DNA of 51,275 bases, taken from the IMG/VR virus record IMGVR_UViG_3300030107_006445, positions 1-51,275 of that record. The stretch is one strand, 5' to 3'. Under the pieces are notes generated by a model, which was given only the letters and a program-made list of their open reading frames with translations, made no database searches and was not told the DNA's origin. Both the position numbers and the translations under genes were made by a program. Below, piece by piece: positions 31,083 to 38,756 of this stretch. The DNA comes from a virus. Position 1 is the stretch's first letter; each line of letters opens with the position of its first letter.

Positions 31083-31725
31083 ACTAATATCCTACACACC
31101 AGACGCAGTTAATGTTTTGCTGTTTACAAAAAACACTCGTCTTATGGACGATGATGATGCGTATGAAAAAATCAAAAATTGGACTCAAGAAGAAAAGCAA
31201 GGAGAACTGGACTACATGCTGAACACCATCCGTTCTTCTTGGGAGTTTATTGATTATGTTTTCAACATCAGAGAGGTGACCAGAGGATTCACCCATCAAT
31301 TCGTTAGAACTCGGCAAGGCTCCTACGCTCAACAATCACAGCGTACAGTAGACATGACTGGGTTTGATTATTATGTCCCAGAGCGCATTTCCAAAGATCA
31401 AAGTGCGCTTGCAGTTTATGAAGATGGAATGGACATTATAAATGAGCATTACCAGCGTCTGAGGACTGAGTTTAATATTCCGGCTGAGGATGCTCGTGGA
31501 TTATTACCGACCAATATCCACACCAACATCGTCGCCAAATTCAATCTCAGAACGTTAAGTGAAATGGCAAAATCAAGACTAAGCCCAAGAGCCCAAGGGG
31601 AATACCAAGAAGTATTCAAGCTCATGAAAAAACGAGTTGAGGAAGTGCACCCATGGGCAGAGCCATTTTTAACACCAACCGAGTGGGCAGCACCTAGCAT
31701 GAGCAAACCATTAAACCCAAAATGA
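31072..31725 (+). CDS. thyX: Flavin-dependent thymidylate synthase
   Basis: A 217-residue protein. The ATG at 31072 lies 6 bases after AAGGAG. The ThyX signature RHRx7S appears as RTRQGSYAQQS (residues 79-89), with the His replaced by Thr, a variant seen in some viral members. Further signs are EVTRGFTHQFVRTRQGS and, near the C-terminus, NLRTLSEMAKSRLSPRAQGE, which matches the FAD- and dUMP-binding end. It makes dTMP from dUMP with methylene-tetrahydrofolate and NADPH through FAD. It overlaps the oxidoreductase-like gene. Confidence 0.88.
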   Translation: MKVELISYTPDAVNVLLFTKNTRLMDDDDAYEKIKNWTQEEKQGELDYMLNTIRSSWEFIDYVFNIREVTRGFTHQFVRTRQGSYAQQSQRTVDMTGFDYYVPERISKDQSALAVYEDGMDIINEHYQRLRTEFNIPAEDARGLLPTNIHTNIVAKFNLRTLSEMAKSRLSPRAQGEYQEVFKLMKKRVEEVHPWAEPFLTPTEWAAPSMSKPLNPK

Positions 31726-31754
31726 TTTAATTTCTGGGTAGAATAAGATATAAT
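31726..31754 (+). promoter_or_regulatory. Sigma70-like promoter
   Basis: TTTAAT, a 17-base spacer (with TTCTGGG and AATAAGA), TATAAT. It begins right after the ThyX stop. AGAAAGGA is at 31766-31773. Confidence 0.68.
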
Positions 31755-31779
31755 AAACACAATTGAGAAAGGATTTATT

Positions 31780-32253
31780 ATGAATATATTTGCATTACAA
31801 ACAGACCCATATTATGCGGCAATAGATCACCACGACAAGCATGTCGTCAAGATGATTCTGGAAACTGCCCAGATGCTATGTACCAACTGTCATCACTTAG
31901 ACATACAAGCTCCTTACAAGCCAGTCATGCTTAACCATCCTTGCACTGTTTGGGCTAGGAAAACGAGTACAAATTTCAAATGGCTCATAGACTTGGGCAT
32001 TGCTCTGTGCAGAGAATACGAGCACCGATACAAAAGAGTCCACAAGTCATTCGCAGTCATAAAACACGTCATGGCAAGCCCAGCAGCAATCTTATTGCCG
32101 GAAGGTGAGCTGACCAAATTTGCTGAAGCTATGCCAGACCATTACAAGCATCCTTCTGACCCTATACAGTCGTATCGGAATTATTACATAGGTGAAAAAG
32201 TCCAACAATCTAAGTGGACCAATCGCGAGGTGCCGTCTTGGATAGCCGAATAA
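31780..32253 (+). CDS. Conserved phage protein, possible pyrimidine-dimer-glycosylase-like
   Basis: A 157-residue protein. The text MNIFALQTDPYYAAIDHHDK, then HVVKMILETAQMLC, NHPCTVWARKTSTNFKWL and LCREYEHRYKRVHKS, has the layout of proteins sometimes called T4 endonuclease V-like glycosylases: a D-x-H-x-V-KxxLE helix, then NHPxxxW and a helix with CxEY. Such proteins cut DNA at ultraviolet-induced dimers, useful in surface seawater. I cannot verify the fold, and it may be an unrelated family with similar motifs. Confidence 0.45.
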   Translation: MNIFALQTDPYYAAIDHHDKHVVKMILETAQMLCTNCHHLDIQAPYKPVMLNHPCTVWARKTSTNFKWLIDLGIALCREYEHRYKRVHKSFAVIKHVMASPAAILLPEGELTKFAEAMPDHYKHPSDPIQSYRNYYIGEKVQQSKWTNREVPSWIAE

Positions 32254-32675
32254 TAATAACGGATCTTGATGGAACAATATCAGACTACACTCACAGGCAG
32301 TATTTTTACAGCCAGAAAATGTATGACAAATTCAACAGCATGGCAGCAGGGGATGTCGCCATAGAAGAAGTCTGTAACATATTGCGTAGGCTTAAAGATG
32401 ATGAGACTGATATTTATGTGTTAACTGCTCGGGAGGAAATTTACAGACAATTGACCAAAGACTGGCTTAACCTGTACGACGTGCCTTTTGACAAACTTCT
32501 GATGAGGAAAAAAGGTGATAACAGGTCTGATGCCAAAATAAAATTGGAACTGTACGAGGAAAACATACCAGAACCAGCCAACGTTTGGTTCGTTCTGGAA
32601 GACAGGAGCGTCTGTGTAAGCATGTGGAGAAAAATAGGGCTGAAATGCCTTCAAGTAGCAGACGGAGGATATTGA
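32238..32675 (+). CDS. HAD-family phosphatase, polynucleotide 3'-phosphatase-like
   Basis: A 145-residue protein. TTG 32238 is preferred because GAGGTG lies 5 bases upstream; a GTG at 32214 is possible. HAD motif I IITDLDGTISDYTHR (Asp nucleophile), motif II VLTAREE, and the C-terminal acid motif VWFVLEDRSVCVSMWRKIG are clear, with KKGDNRSDAKIKLELY between. The set resembles the phosphatase half of T4 polynucleotide kinase, which clears 3' phosphates. The kinase half is absent. It could repair DNA or RNA ends. Confidence 0.72.
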   Translation: MDSRIIITDLDGTISDYTHRQYFYSQKMYDKFNSMAAGDVAIEEVCNILRRLKDDETDIYVLTAREEIYRQLTKDWLNLYDVPFDKLLMRKKGDNRSDAKIKLELYEENIPEPANVWFVLEDRSVCVSMWRKIGLKCLQVADGGY

Positions 32676-32678
32676 TGC

Positions 32679-32888
32679 ATGAAATTTAAGATTATAGGCA
32701 ATGATTTGATTTTTGAAACTCGAAAAGTAGCAAGGATATTTGATTTAGACGATCGCACCATGCAAAGATTTAAATCAGCCATAGAAAGCACTTCTATTAC
32801 TGACGGCGAAATTTATTACAACGCATATAAGAAAGGATATGAAGATGGAACCAATCGAGCTAATGAAAGAGGCAATGAAGACCTTTGA
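32679..32888 (+). CDS. Small protein, unknown function
   Basis: A 69-residue protein with a strand-rich start (MKFKIIGNDLIFETRKVARI) and helices after. It overlaps the MazG-like gene by 44 bases in another frame, and its ribosome site is weak. Moderately likely to be real. Confidence 0.42.
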   Translation: MKFKIIGNDLIFETRKVARIFDLDDRTMQRFKSAIESTSITDGEIYYNAYKKGYEDGTNRANERGNEDL

Positions 32889-33150
32889 AGAAAGAGACCA
32901 GATGTATGGAAAAACTTATCTGGAATATGGGCTTTTCATGAAACAACTGTTTCCTTCTGGGATAGAGTTAAAGTCTGTTGACGATTTCTGCAGGATGGGA
33001 GTCCTGAACATGGTTATTAGCAAAATTTTACGCTATGCCAATAATTGGGACGAACCTCACAAAGATTCGATTCATGACTTGGGAGTTTATGCATTTATAT
33101 TGGAGTCAATCGATGATAATATTCGATCTAGAAACGACAGGACTTCCTAA
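32845..33150 (+). CDS. MazG-like nucleotide pyrophosphohydrolase-like protein
   Basis: A 101-residue protein. ATG 32845 lies 7 bases after AAGAAAGGA; an ATG six bases earlier is too close. It is all helical: TFEERDQMYGKTYLEYGLFM, VDDFCRMGVLNMVISKILRY and SIHDLGVYAFILESID. The last two helices echo the K..R..N......D...DL.AYA.. pattern of all-alpha NTP pyrophosphatases of the MazG/DUF6378 type, though the full acidic EExxD set is not clear. A role in nucleotide-pool cleaning is likely but unproven. Confidence 0.52.
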   Translation: MEPIELMKEAMKTFEERDQMYGKTYLEYGLFMKQLFPSGIELKSVDDFCRMGVLNMVISKILRYANNWDEPHKDSIHDLGVYAFILESIDDNIRSRNDRTS

Positions 33151-33649
33151 AGCAGAAGGCAGCGATCTAATTCTTCAGCCAAAGATAATAGAATTTGGAG
33201 CAATAAAGCTGGACGAGAATCTGGTGGAGAAAGACAAGCTGGAATTCTTTGTTAATCCTGGAGCAGATCTCGATCCCAAGATAATAAAAATAACAGGCAT
33301 AACAGACGACATGCTCAAAGACGAAAAGCCATTCATAGCATATTACAAAAAATTGGCTGGATGGTTCTGCGGAGAAAAAACTTTGGTGGCTCACAATTTA
33401 CCATTTGACCGCAAAATTTTAAGATTTGAATTAGAACGTCATGACAAGCTGACAAAGTTCCCATGGCCATATGAGCATCTGTGCACTGTGGAGATAGGAG
33501 AGTCGGTTTGGGGTAAGAAAAGAAAGCTCGGTGAAATATATTCAGAAGTCACAGGCAAAGAGCACAAAGGTGCGCATCGCTCCATAGCCGACGTCAGAGC
33601 AACCGCAGAAATTCTAAGATGGTACAAATCCGAAGGACATTATGCTTAA
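33113..33649 (+). CDS. DnaQ-like 3'-5' exonuclease (proofreading subunit)
   Basis: A 178-residue protein from ATG 33113 after GGAG. The DEDDh exonuclease set is complete: D5 and E7 in IIFDLETTG, D99 in AHNLPFDRKI, and H155 and D160 in KGAHRSIADVRAT. It overlaps the polymerase gene by 8 bases, so the two are made together, like an alpha and epsilon pair of the bacterial replicase. The N-terminal overlap with the MazG-like gene is 38 bases. Very likely the proofreader for the next gene's product. Confidence 0.85.
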   Translation: MIIFDLETTGLPKAEGSDLILQPKIIEFGAIKLDENLVEKDKLEFFVNPGADLDPKIIKITGITDDMLKDEKPFIAYYKKLAGWFCGEKTLVAHNLPFDRKILRFELERHDKLTKFPWPYEHLCTVEIGESVWGKKRKLGEIYSEVTGKEHKGAHRSIADVRATAEILRWYKSEGHYA

Positions 33650-36449
33650 CATAAAACTCAGAACAGAATATTCATTCCGGAAAGCATACGGTGCAATAGA
33701 CGCTGTGGTAAAAACTTCTGGTGATTCGTTGGGGATCTGTGATGCTGGGACTTGGGGGCACGTGGCATTTAACAAGGTCTGTAGGCAAAACGGGAAAAAG
33801 CCACTCTTCGGGACAGAAATTGCTGTTGTTCAGGATCCAACTGATCGGTCTAAGCAACCAGTTAATATGATGAGCTTTATTGCTAGAAATAATGAAGGTC
33901 TGAAAGAAATTTACGAGCTAGTCACAACCTCAACCTCTAAAGAGCACTTTTATTATTTCCCTAGGCTCGGGTATGAGAATCTTTTTGACCTAAGTGGGAA
34001 CATTATAATCCTCAGCGGATCAACTCCTGATTGGGGGATGCTTCCTTTAGCCAGAAAAGACAACTTGTATATAGAGATGAATCCAACCAGCACAAGAAAA
34101 GCATTAGAGTTTTGTGAACGAAAGGGATTTCAGCCAGTCGCCACATCAGACAATTATTATCCTTGTGTGGGCGACAAAAAAGCATACGAGGTTCTAATAG
34201 GCAGGAACCGAACAGAACGTTCTTCTTCAATGCACATATTAAATGAGTGGGAATATAAAGAACAAGTCCCTTGGGCACCAGAAGAAGCAATTCAAAACAC
34301 CTACAAAATAGCAGAACAATGCGAGGTGGATTTGCCACAGGCACAAATGGTCTCTTTTCAATCTGACGAAAGTTTAGAAGAGATGTGTATAAGAGGAGCA
34401 AAGGACAAAAGCATAGACTTAACTGACCCAGTCTACAAAAACCGCTTAAAACGTGAATTAGACATGATAGAGCACAAAAATTTTGAGGACTACTTCTATG
34501 TCATAACTGATATGGTAAAATATGCCAAAAAACACATGCTCGTCGGACCAGCAAGAGGATCTTCGGCAGGATCGTTGGTTTGTTATTTGCTAGACATAAC
34601 AGATATTGATCCGATGCCGTATGACTTATTGTTTGAACGGTTTATCGACATCACTCGTGCAGACTTACCAGATATTGATATTGACTTCCCAGACGACAGG
34701 CGAGAAATGGTCTTTGATTATTTAAGAGAGAAATACGGTTCTGAGAAAGTTGCGCACCTAGGAACCGTTTCACGCTACAAAGCCAAAAGCGCAATCACAG
34801 AAGTTGCCAAAGAACTGGCAATACCAATGTGGGAAGTAAACGATCTCAAAGGAGCGATCATAGAACGGTCTTCTGGGGATGCTCGTGCAGCCATGTGCAT
34901 CATGGACACCTTTAATGATCTGGAAATAGGGAAAAAAGTTCTGGAAAAATATCCCCAGATGAAAGTTGCAGCAGACATGGAGAATCACGCTCGCCACAAT
35001 GGCGTTCATGCAGCAGGCATAATTGTGACCGAAGAGCCTGTTCACAAATACTGCTCCGTCAGCCATCAAAGTGGTGCAGCACAAATCGACAAAAAGGACG
35101 CAGAAGACCTTAACCTGTTAAAGATTGATGCGTTGGGGCTGAGGACGCTTTCTGTTTTGCAAGACGTTCTAGACCAAGTAGGATGGGAAAGAAAGCAGTT
35201 GGTCAATTACCCACTAGACGACGAAGAAGCATTTAAAATACTGAATGATGAAAAGTATGCAGGCATTTTTCAGTTTGAAGGTTATGCGTTGCAGTCTTTG
35301 ACTAGGCAGATGAAAATAAACAATTTCGAAGACATTGCTTCCATAACTGCTTTAGCTCGTCCCGGACCACTCAACTCCGGAGGCACAACCCAGTACATAA
35401 AAAGAAGAACAGGGGAGGCTCCTGTTGAGTATATGCATCCCATGACTGAAAAGCTAACGGAAATAACCAAAGGTGTTGTAGTCTACCAAGAGCAAGTTAT
35501 GACCATCGGTAGAGAGGTTGGGAATCTGAGTTGGGAAGACGTTTCTTCATTGCGGAAAGCAATGAGTAAGTCTCTTGGGCAAGAATTTTTCGACCAATAT
35601 TGGGAGAAGTTTAAAGTTGGAGCGAAGCAAAACAACATTGCCGAAGATGAAGCAAAACTAATCTGGGACAACATCAACACAATGGGCTCATGGGCATTTA
35701 ACCGCAGCCACGCTGTTTCTTATGGACTGGTTAGTTATTGGTGCTGTGTTTTAAAATCTAAGTTCCCATTAGAGTTTGCTGCTGCTTGTTTGCGCAACGT
35801 CAGAGACGACGAGCAAGGTGTGAGGCTGTTAAGAGAAGTTGTTAACGAGGGTCTTGGCTACAAACCATACGACAAACATAAGTCGCAAAAAAATTGGTCT
35901 GTTCAAGACGGCGAGTTGATTGGTGGGCTGATGGGAATAAAAGGAATCGGACCAAAGATGTCAGACGACATACTTCAACGCAGAGAATTCAAGCAACCAT
36001 TAACCCCAAGACAAGAAAAATTATTGGATCACGGCGAGACTCCGTATGATGATATTTTTGAGTGTAGAAGAAGATTCGGGCACATAAAAGAAAATCCTGC
36101 TGAGCACAAAATCGGTTCCCCAATAATAGATATTGTTGAACTGGAAGCTGATAATGCAGGGACGTTTGTGTTCTTTGGGAAGCTGAAAGAGAAAAATTTA
36201 CGTGACATGAATGAAACGGTGAACTTGGCCAAGCGTGGTGGCAGGAAAGTGACGAGCAATAATCTTTGGCTGAACTTAACTTTTGAAGACGACACTGGCC
36301 CAATCATATCAACAATAGACCGATTCAAATACAACAAGCTCGGTAAACCCATTGTAGAAGAGAGCAAAATTGGTGATTGGTATTTGGTAAAAGGACAAAT
36401 CAAAAAAGGTTTCCGGAAAATATATGTGGAAAAGTTAAGAAAATTGTAA
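33642..36449 (+). CDS. dnaE: DnaE-type (family C) DNA polymerase alpha subunit
   Basis: A 935-residue polymerase, shorter than E. coli alpha (1160). The palm has GPARGSSAGSLVCYLLDITD (302-321) and LPDIDIDFPDD with D346 and D348; the third acid lies in KIDALGLRTLSVL (D496). Other family marks are GIFQFEGYALQS, LARPGPLNSGG, VVYQEQVMTIGREVG and FNRSHAVSYGLVSYW. The N-terminal PHP region is degenerate: the usual HxHSEYS becomes KLRTEYSFRKA, so PHP proofreading is probably lost and the DnaQ-like partner needed. A helix-hairpin-helix (GLMGIKGIGPKM) and a C-terminal OB-like domain follow. It is the phage replicase. Confidence 0.9.
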   Translation: MLNIKLRTEYSFRKAYGAIDAVVKTSGDSLGICDAGTWGHVAFNKVCRQNGKKPLFGTEIAVVQDPTDRSKQPVNMMSFIARNNEGLKEIYELVTTSTSKEHFYYFPRLGYENLFDLSGNIIILSGSTPDWGMLPLARKDNLYIEMNPTSTRKALEFCERKGFQPVATSDNYYPCVGDKKAYEVLIGRNRTERSSSMHILNEWEYKEQVPWAPEEAIQNTYKIAEQCEVDLPQAQMVSFQSDESLEEMCIRGAKDKSIDLTDPVYKNRLKRELDMIEHKNFEDYFYVITDMVKYAKKHMLVGPARGSSAGSLVCYLLDITDIDPMPYDLLFERFIDITRADLPDIDIDFPDDRREMVFDYLREKYGSEKVAHLGTVSRYKAKSAITEVAKELAIPMWEVNDLKGAIIERSSGDARAAMCIMDTFNDLEIGKKVLEKYPQMKVAADMENHARHNGVHAAGIIVTEEPVHKYCSVSHQSGAAQIDKKDAEDLNLLKIDALGLRTLSVLQDVLDQVGWERKQLVNYPLDDEEAFKILNDEKYAGIFQFEGYALQSLTRQMKINNFEDIASITALARPGPLNSGGTTQYIKRRTGEAPVEYMHPMTEKLTEITKGVVVYQEQVMTIGREVGNLSWEDVSSLRKAMSKSLGQEFFDQYWEKFKVGAKQNNIAEDEAKLIWDNINTMGSWAFNRSHAVSYGLVSYWCCVLKSKFPLEFAAACLRNVRDDEQGVRLLREVVNEGLGYKPYDKHKSQKNWSVQDGELIGGLMGIKGIGPKMSDDILQRREFKQPLTPRQEKLLDHGETPYDDIFECRRRFGHIKENPAEHKIGSPIIDIVELEADNAGTFVFFGKLKEKNLRDMNETVNLAKRGGRKVTSNNLWLNLTFEDDTGPIISTIDRFKYNKLGKPIVEESKIGDWYLVKGQIKKGFRKIYVEKLRKL

Positions 36450-36457
36450 AATAATAC

Positions 36458-36486
36458 TTTACTTTTTTGGCCAGAAAGGAGATAAT
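36458..36486 (+). promoter_or_regulatory. Sigma70-like promoter of the shared family
   Basis: TTTACT, 17-base spacer (TTTTTGGCCAGAAAGGA), GATAAT, starting 9 bases after the polymerase stop. AAAATAATA lies upstream of -35, as in the 28.9-kb copy. Confidence 0.8.
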
Positions 36487-36520
36487 ATACTCGTTATCGG
36501 AATTAAGAAAGGAAATTGAA

Positions 36521-36904
36521 ATGAGAAACTTACAGAAGAAGAAATGGGCGAAAGAATATAAAGAGCAAAAAACTACAGATGTTTACACTCCGACCGATCC
36601 AGAAGATGGCGATGCAGTTTGTCTCGGTAAACACTCACAATTGGAGGCTGATTTACAAAACCTGCACGAATTTATTTCAGAGCTTCAATGGACGTTAAAC
36701 AATAGCAAAAAAAGCAAATACGAGGTCGCGGAAGATCTAGAACACGCCCTAGCCGAGATAGAACAAATTAACTGGCTCAGCGGCGGCAACGTCAAAATGT
36801 TTCGCGAGCGGTGCGATTATACACGGAAATTCAAAGAAAATTGTGACTGTTGCAAATTAACCGAATTGTTTGAGGTCGGAGTCGGAATTGAGAAAGGAAG
36901 TTGA
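36521..36904 (+). CDS. Small protein, unknown function
   Basis: A 127-residue protein from ATG 36521, 7 bases after AGAAAGGA. Charged helical text: NLQKKKWAKEYKEQKTTDVY, then DLQNLHEFISELQWTLNNSK. Near the C-terminus, ENCDCCKLTE holds three cysteines. It has its own promoter of the shared family. Function unknown. Confidence 0.55.
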   Translation: MRNLQKKKWAKEYKEQKTTDVYTPTDPEDGDAVCLGKHSQLEADLQNLHEFISELQWTLNNSKKSKYEVAEDLEHALAEIEQINWLSGGNVKMFRERCDYTRKFKENCDCCKLTELFEVGVGIEKGS

Positions 36905-36912
36905 AATAACAC

Positions 36913-36941
36913 TTTACTTCTCTGGCCAAATAAGAGATAAT
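36913..36941 (+). promoter_or_regulatory. Sigma70-like promoter of the shared family
   Basis: TTTACT, TCTCTGGCCAAATAAGA (17), GATAAT. Close match to the consensus, including the TGGCCA block. AGAAAGGA at 36961-36968. Confidence 0.82.
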
Positions 36942-36975
36942 ATAATAGTAGTCAAAATTAAGAAAGGAAAAAATT

Positions 36976-37773
36976 ATGGAATTAAGTTGGGCAGACGAAA
37001 CAAAAGAAGCATATATCTCTCTTAAAGCAATCATGAACAATGGTGGGTATTTTAAGTCTTATAAGCAAGGCCAGTTCTTGCTAAAGAAAGCCAAGAAAAC
37101 TTTCAAACAAGCAGATGGCATTTGGTCCCTCTCACCAATCAAGATCGTTACCAGTGATGATCCCTCTATTCTAGGTATGGAGATTAAAAAGGGACAGACT
37201 GGGATTTGGTTACAAGCCATAATTGGTGAAGGAAGCTGGGAAAATGGCGGATGGGGAAGACGAGCAAGGACAATAGGTTGGATGTTTGTGATGGACGAGT
37301 TTGGTGTAGAAAGAATGTACAAAGTGAAATTTAACCACAAATTGGAAGGCAACCTCAATCCCACAGCGAGAGAATCTGTCCTTCAATTCACCAGAGAAGA
37401 TTCCGACACCAGCCGTTTAGAAGCTGAAAAAGAAATATACAATAACGGAGCTGATCTTTCAGAAAACAGAGCCGTTTCCAAGTATGTTGGATCCGTTGGC
37501 GACCGAGTCGAGTTGGAAGGTGATTTGGAGTACGTCACTTCTGTGGAAACAAAATTTGGTACGAGCAATTTGTTCTTAATCACAGACAGCCAAGGCAATG
37601 TCTACAAGTATTTTGGAAAAAACTTATTGGATGTGGCAATAAGCTCTTGCTCGAAAGAATACAAAATCGAAGCTCGGTTCACAATTAAGAAGCACGAAGA
37701 ATACAGAGGGCAAAAACAAACCATTATCAATCGGCCAGCAAAAATAAAAGTGTTTACTTCTCTGGCCAGATAA
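36976..37773 (+). CDS. Protein with C-terminal OB-fold-like domain, possible DNA-binding
   Basis: A 265-residue protein. The N-terminal half is unassigned; the C-terminal half (about 170-262) reads like an OB fold: GDRVELEGDLEYVTSVETKF, then GTSNLFLITDSQGNVYKYFG and KIEARFTIKKHEEYRGQKQT. This is a layout seen in phage single-strand-binding-like domains. It has its own promoter and ends in FTSLAR, which lies within the next promoter. It may bind nucleic acid in replication. Confidence 0.55.
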   Translation: MELSWADETKEAYISLKAIMNNGGYFKSYKQGQFLLKKAKKTFKQADGIWSLSPIKIVTSDDPSILGMEIKKGQTGIWLQAIIGEGSWENGGWGRRARTIGWMFVMDEFGVERMYKVKFNHKLEGNLNPTARESVLQFTREDSDTSRLEAEKEIYNNGADLSENRAVSKYVGSVGDRVELEGDLEYVTSVETKFGTSNLFLITDSQGNVYKYFGKNLLDVAISSCSKEYKIEARFTIKKHEEYRGQKQTIINRPAKIKVFTSLAR

Positions 37774-37781
37774 GATATACT
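37753..37781 (+). promoter_or_regulatory. Sigma70-like promoter overlapping the end of a gene
   Basis: TTTACT, TCTCTGGCCAGATAAGA (17), TATACT. The -35 and most of the spacer lie inside the last codons and stop of the preceding gene. AGAAAGGA at 37793-37800 precedes the next gene. Confidence 0.82.
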
Positions 37782-37807
37782 ATATGAAATTGAGAAAGGA
37801 ACATAAA

Positions 37808-38005
37808 ATGGTATATTGTGATTTCATAGCGTTCAAAATCCTTGAGAATTTGAAAACTGCAAAACTAAATTTTCAGCCATTGCAAGTCAGCAAAATTTAT
37901 TTTGATCTGAACACAGATGGCTCTTTTAGATCAACAACCAAAACAATATTCGTAAAAGACAGCAATGGAACAGCGTATAAAATTCAAGTCGAGGAGCTGA
38001 GATAA
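37808..38005 (+). CDS. Small protein, unknown function
   Basis: A 65-residue protein from ATG 37808, 7 bases after AGAAAGGA. Helix then strands: MVYCDFIAFKILENLKTAKL, then GSFRSTTKTIFVKDSNGTAY. The stop overlaps the next ATG (TAATG). Function unknown. Confidence 0.52.
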   Translation: MVYCDFIAFKILENLKTAKLNFQPLQVSKIYFDLNTDGSFRSTTKTIFVKDSNGTAYKIQVEELR

Positions 38006-38517
38006 TGTTAGAACAAAAACACACCCCAGAAGGAAGAGCGATCACCGATTGGCACGGAAAGCAAAGAATAACATGGTGTGGTCCGTATGCCATCGCCACC
38101 GTTTCCGGAACAGCTTACGAACCTGCATACCAAGCAGCAAAAAGAGCACGAGGCAAACGGCATGCCAAAGGAATCACTTGCAGAAATTTGAAAGACGCAT
38201 GTGCTAGTCTTGGAGTTAATGGAACATGGAAGATGCTTTCCAAGAAAAGGGCATTGCGCAAGTTCATCGAAGAATCTTTAATGCCTAATGAGGTCTATGT
38301 GGTCAACATCACAAAACACTTCATCGTCATAGACACTCGCGACTGGACAACAATAGACAACCAGTCACTAGGTTGGTGCGCTGTAGAAAACAGCAAGCAC
38401 AAAAACAAGATGGTTCATGGATATTTCAAAGTTGAAAATCCGAATTTCGAGCCAAGTCACCAAAACAGAGATTTCAGAGACCAACAAGCTGAAATGAACT
38501 TCAAAGGAGGAGAGTAA
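38005..38517 (+). CDS. Papain-like cysteine peptidase fold protein (putative)
   Basis: A 170-residue protein. ITWCGPYAIATVSGTAYEPA places Cys25 at the start of a helix, as in papain-like and C39-type peptidases. NITKHFIVIDTRDWTTIDNQ supplies His105 and an Asp or Asn (118 or 119) on the following strands, giving a plausible Cys-His-Asp set. The length fits a minimal domain. A role in cleaving a host or phage protein is possible, or it may be inactive. It is tightly coupled to both neighbours, with GAGGAG ahead of the start. Confidence 0.5.
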   Translation: MLEQKHTPEGRAITDWHGKQRITWCGPYAIATVSGTAYEPAYQAAKRARGKRHAKGITCRNLKDACASLGVNGTWKMLSKKRALRKFIEESLMPNEVYVVNITKHFIVIDTRDWTTIDNQSLGWCAVENSKHKNKMVHGYFKVENPNFEPSHQNRDFRDQQAEMNFKGGE

Positions 38518-38756
38518 TGTTGTTAGGCAGATACACCCCATACAAAGGATACGTCTATTCCCCACAAGACGAAGACGAGGAAGATGTACGGAAAATTTTC
38601 CATCTCTTTTATAAAGAGGAGGAGATGCAAAAAGCTCGTGATGAAAGCAGATTCCCCACGGTTGAGTTTGAACTAGACTACACCCCATATCAATATCTTT
38701 CAATGGAGCAATTCAAGAAAGCAGTTGACAGCTATGAAGATAAGCAAAGCAAATAA
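38517..38756 (+). CDS. Small acidic protein, unknown function
   Basis: A 79-residue protein with GGAGGAG ahead of its start. Tyr-rich N-terminus (MLLGRYTPYKGYVYSPQDED), then an acidic helix. It overlaps the SNF2-like gene start. Function unknown. Confidence 0.5.
   Translation: MLLGRYTPYKGYVYSPQDEDEEDVRKIFHLFYKEEEMQKARDESRFPTVEFELDYTPYQYLSMEQFKKAVDSYEDKQSK

Noticed and set aside
33642-36449. Functional PHP nuclease in the polymerase
   Set aside because: The histidine pair that binds metal in the first PHP motif is missing (KLRTEYS), so proofreading probably comes from the separate DnaQ-like protein.
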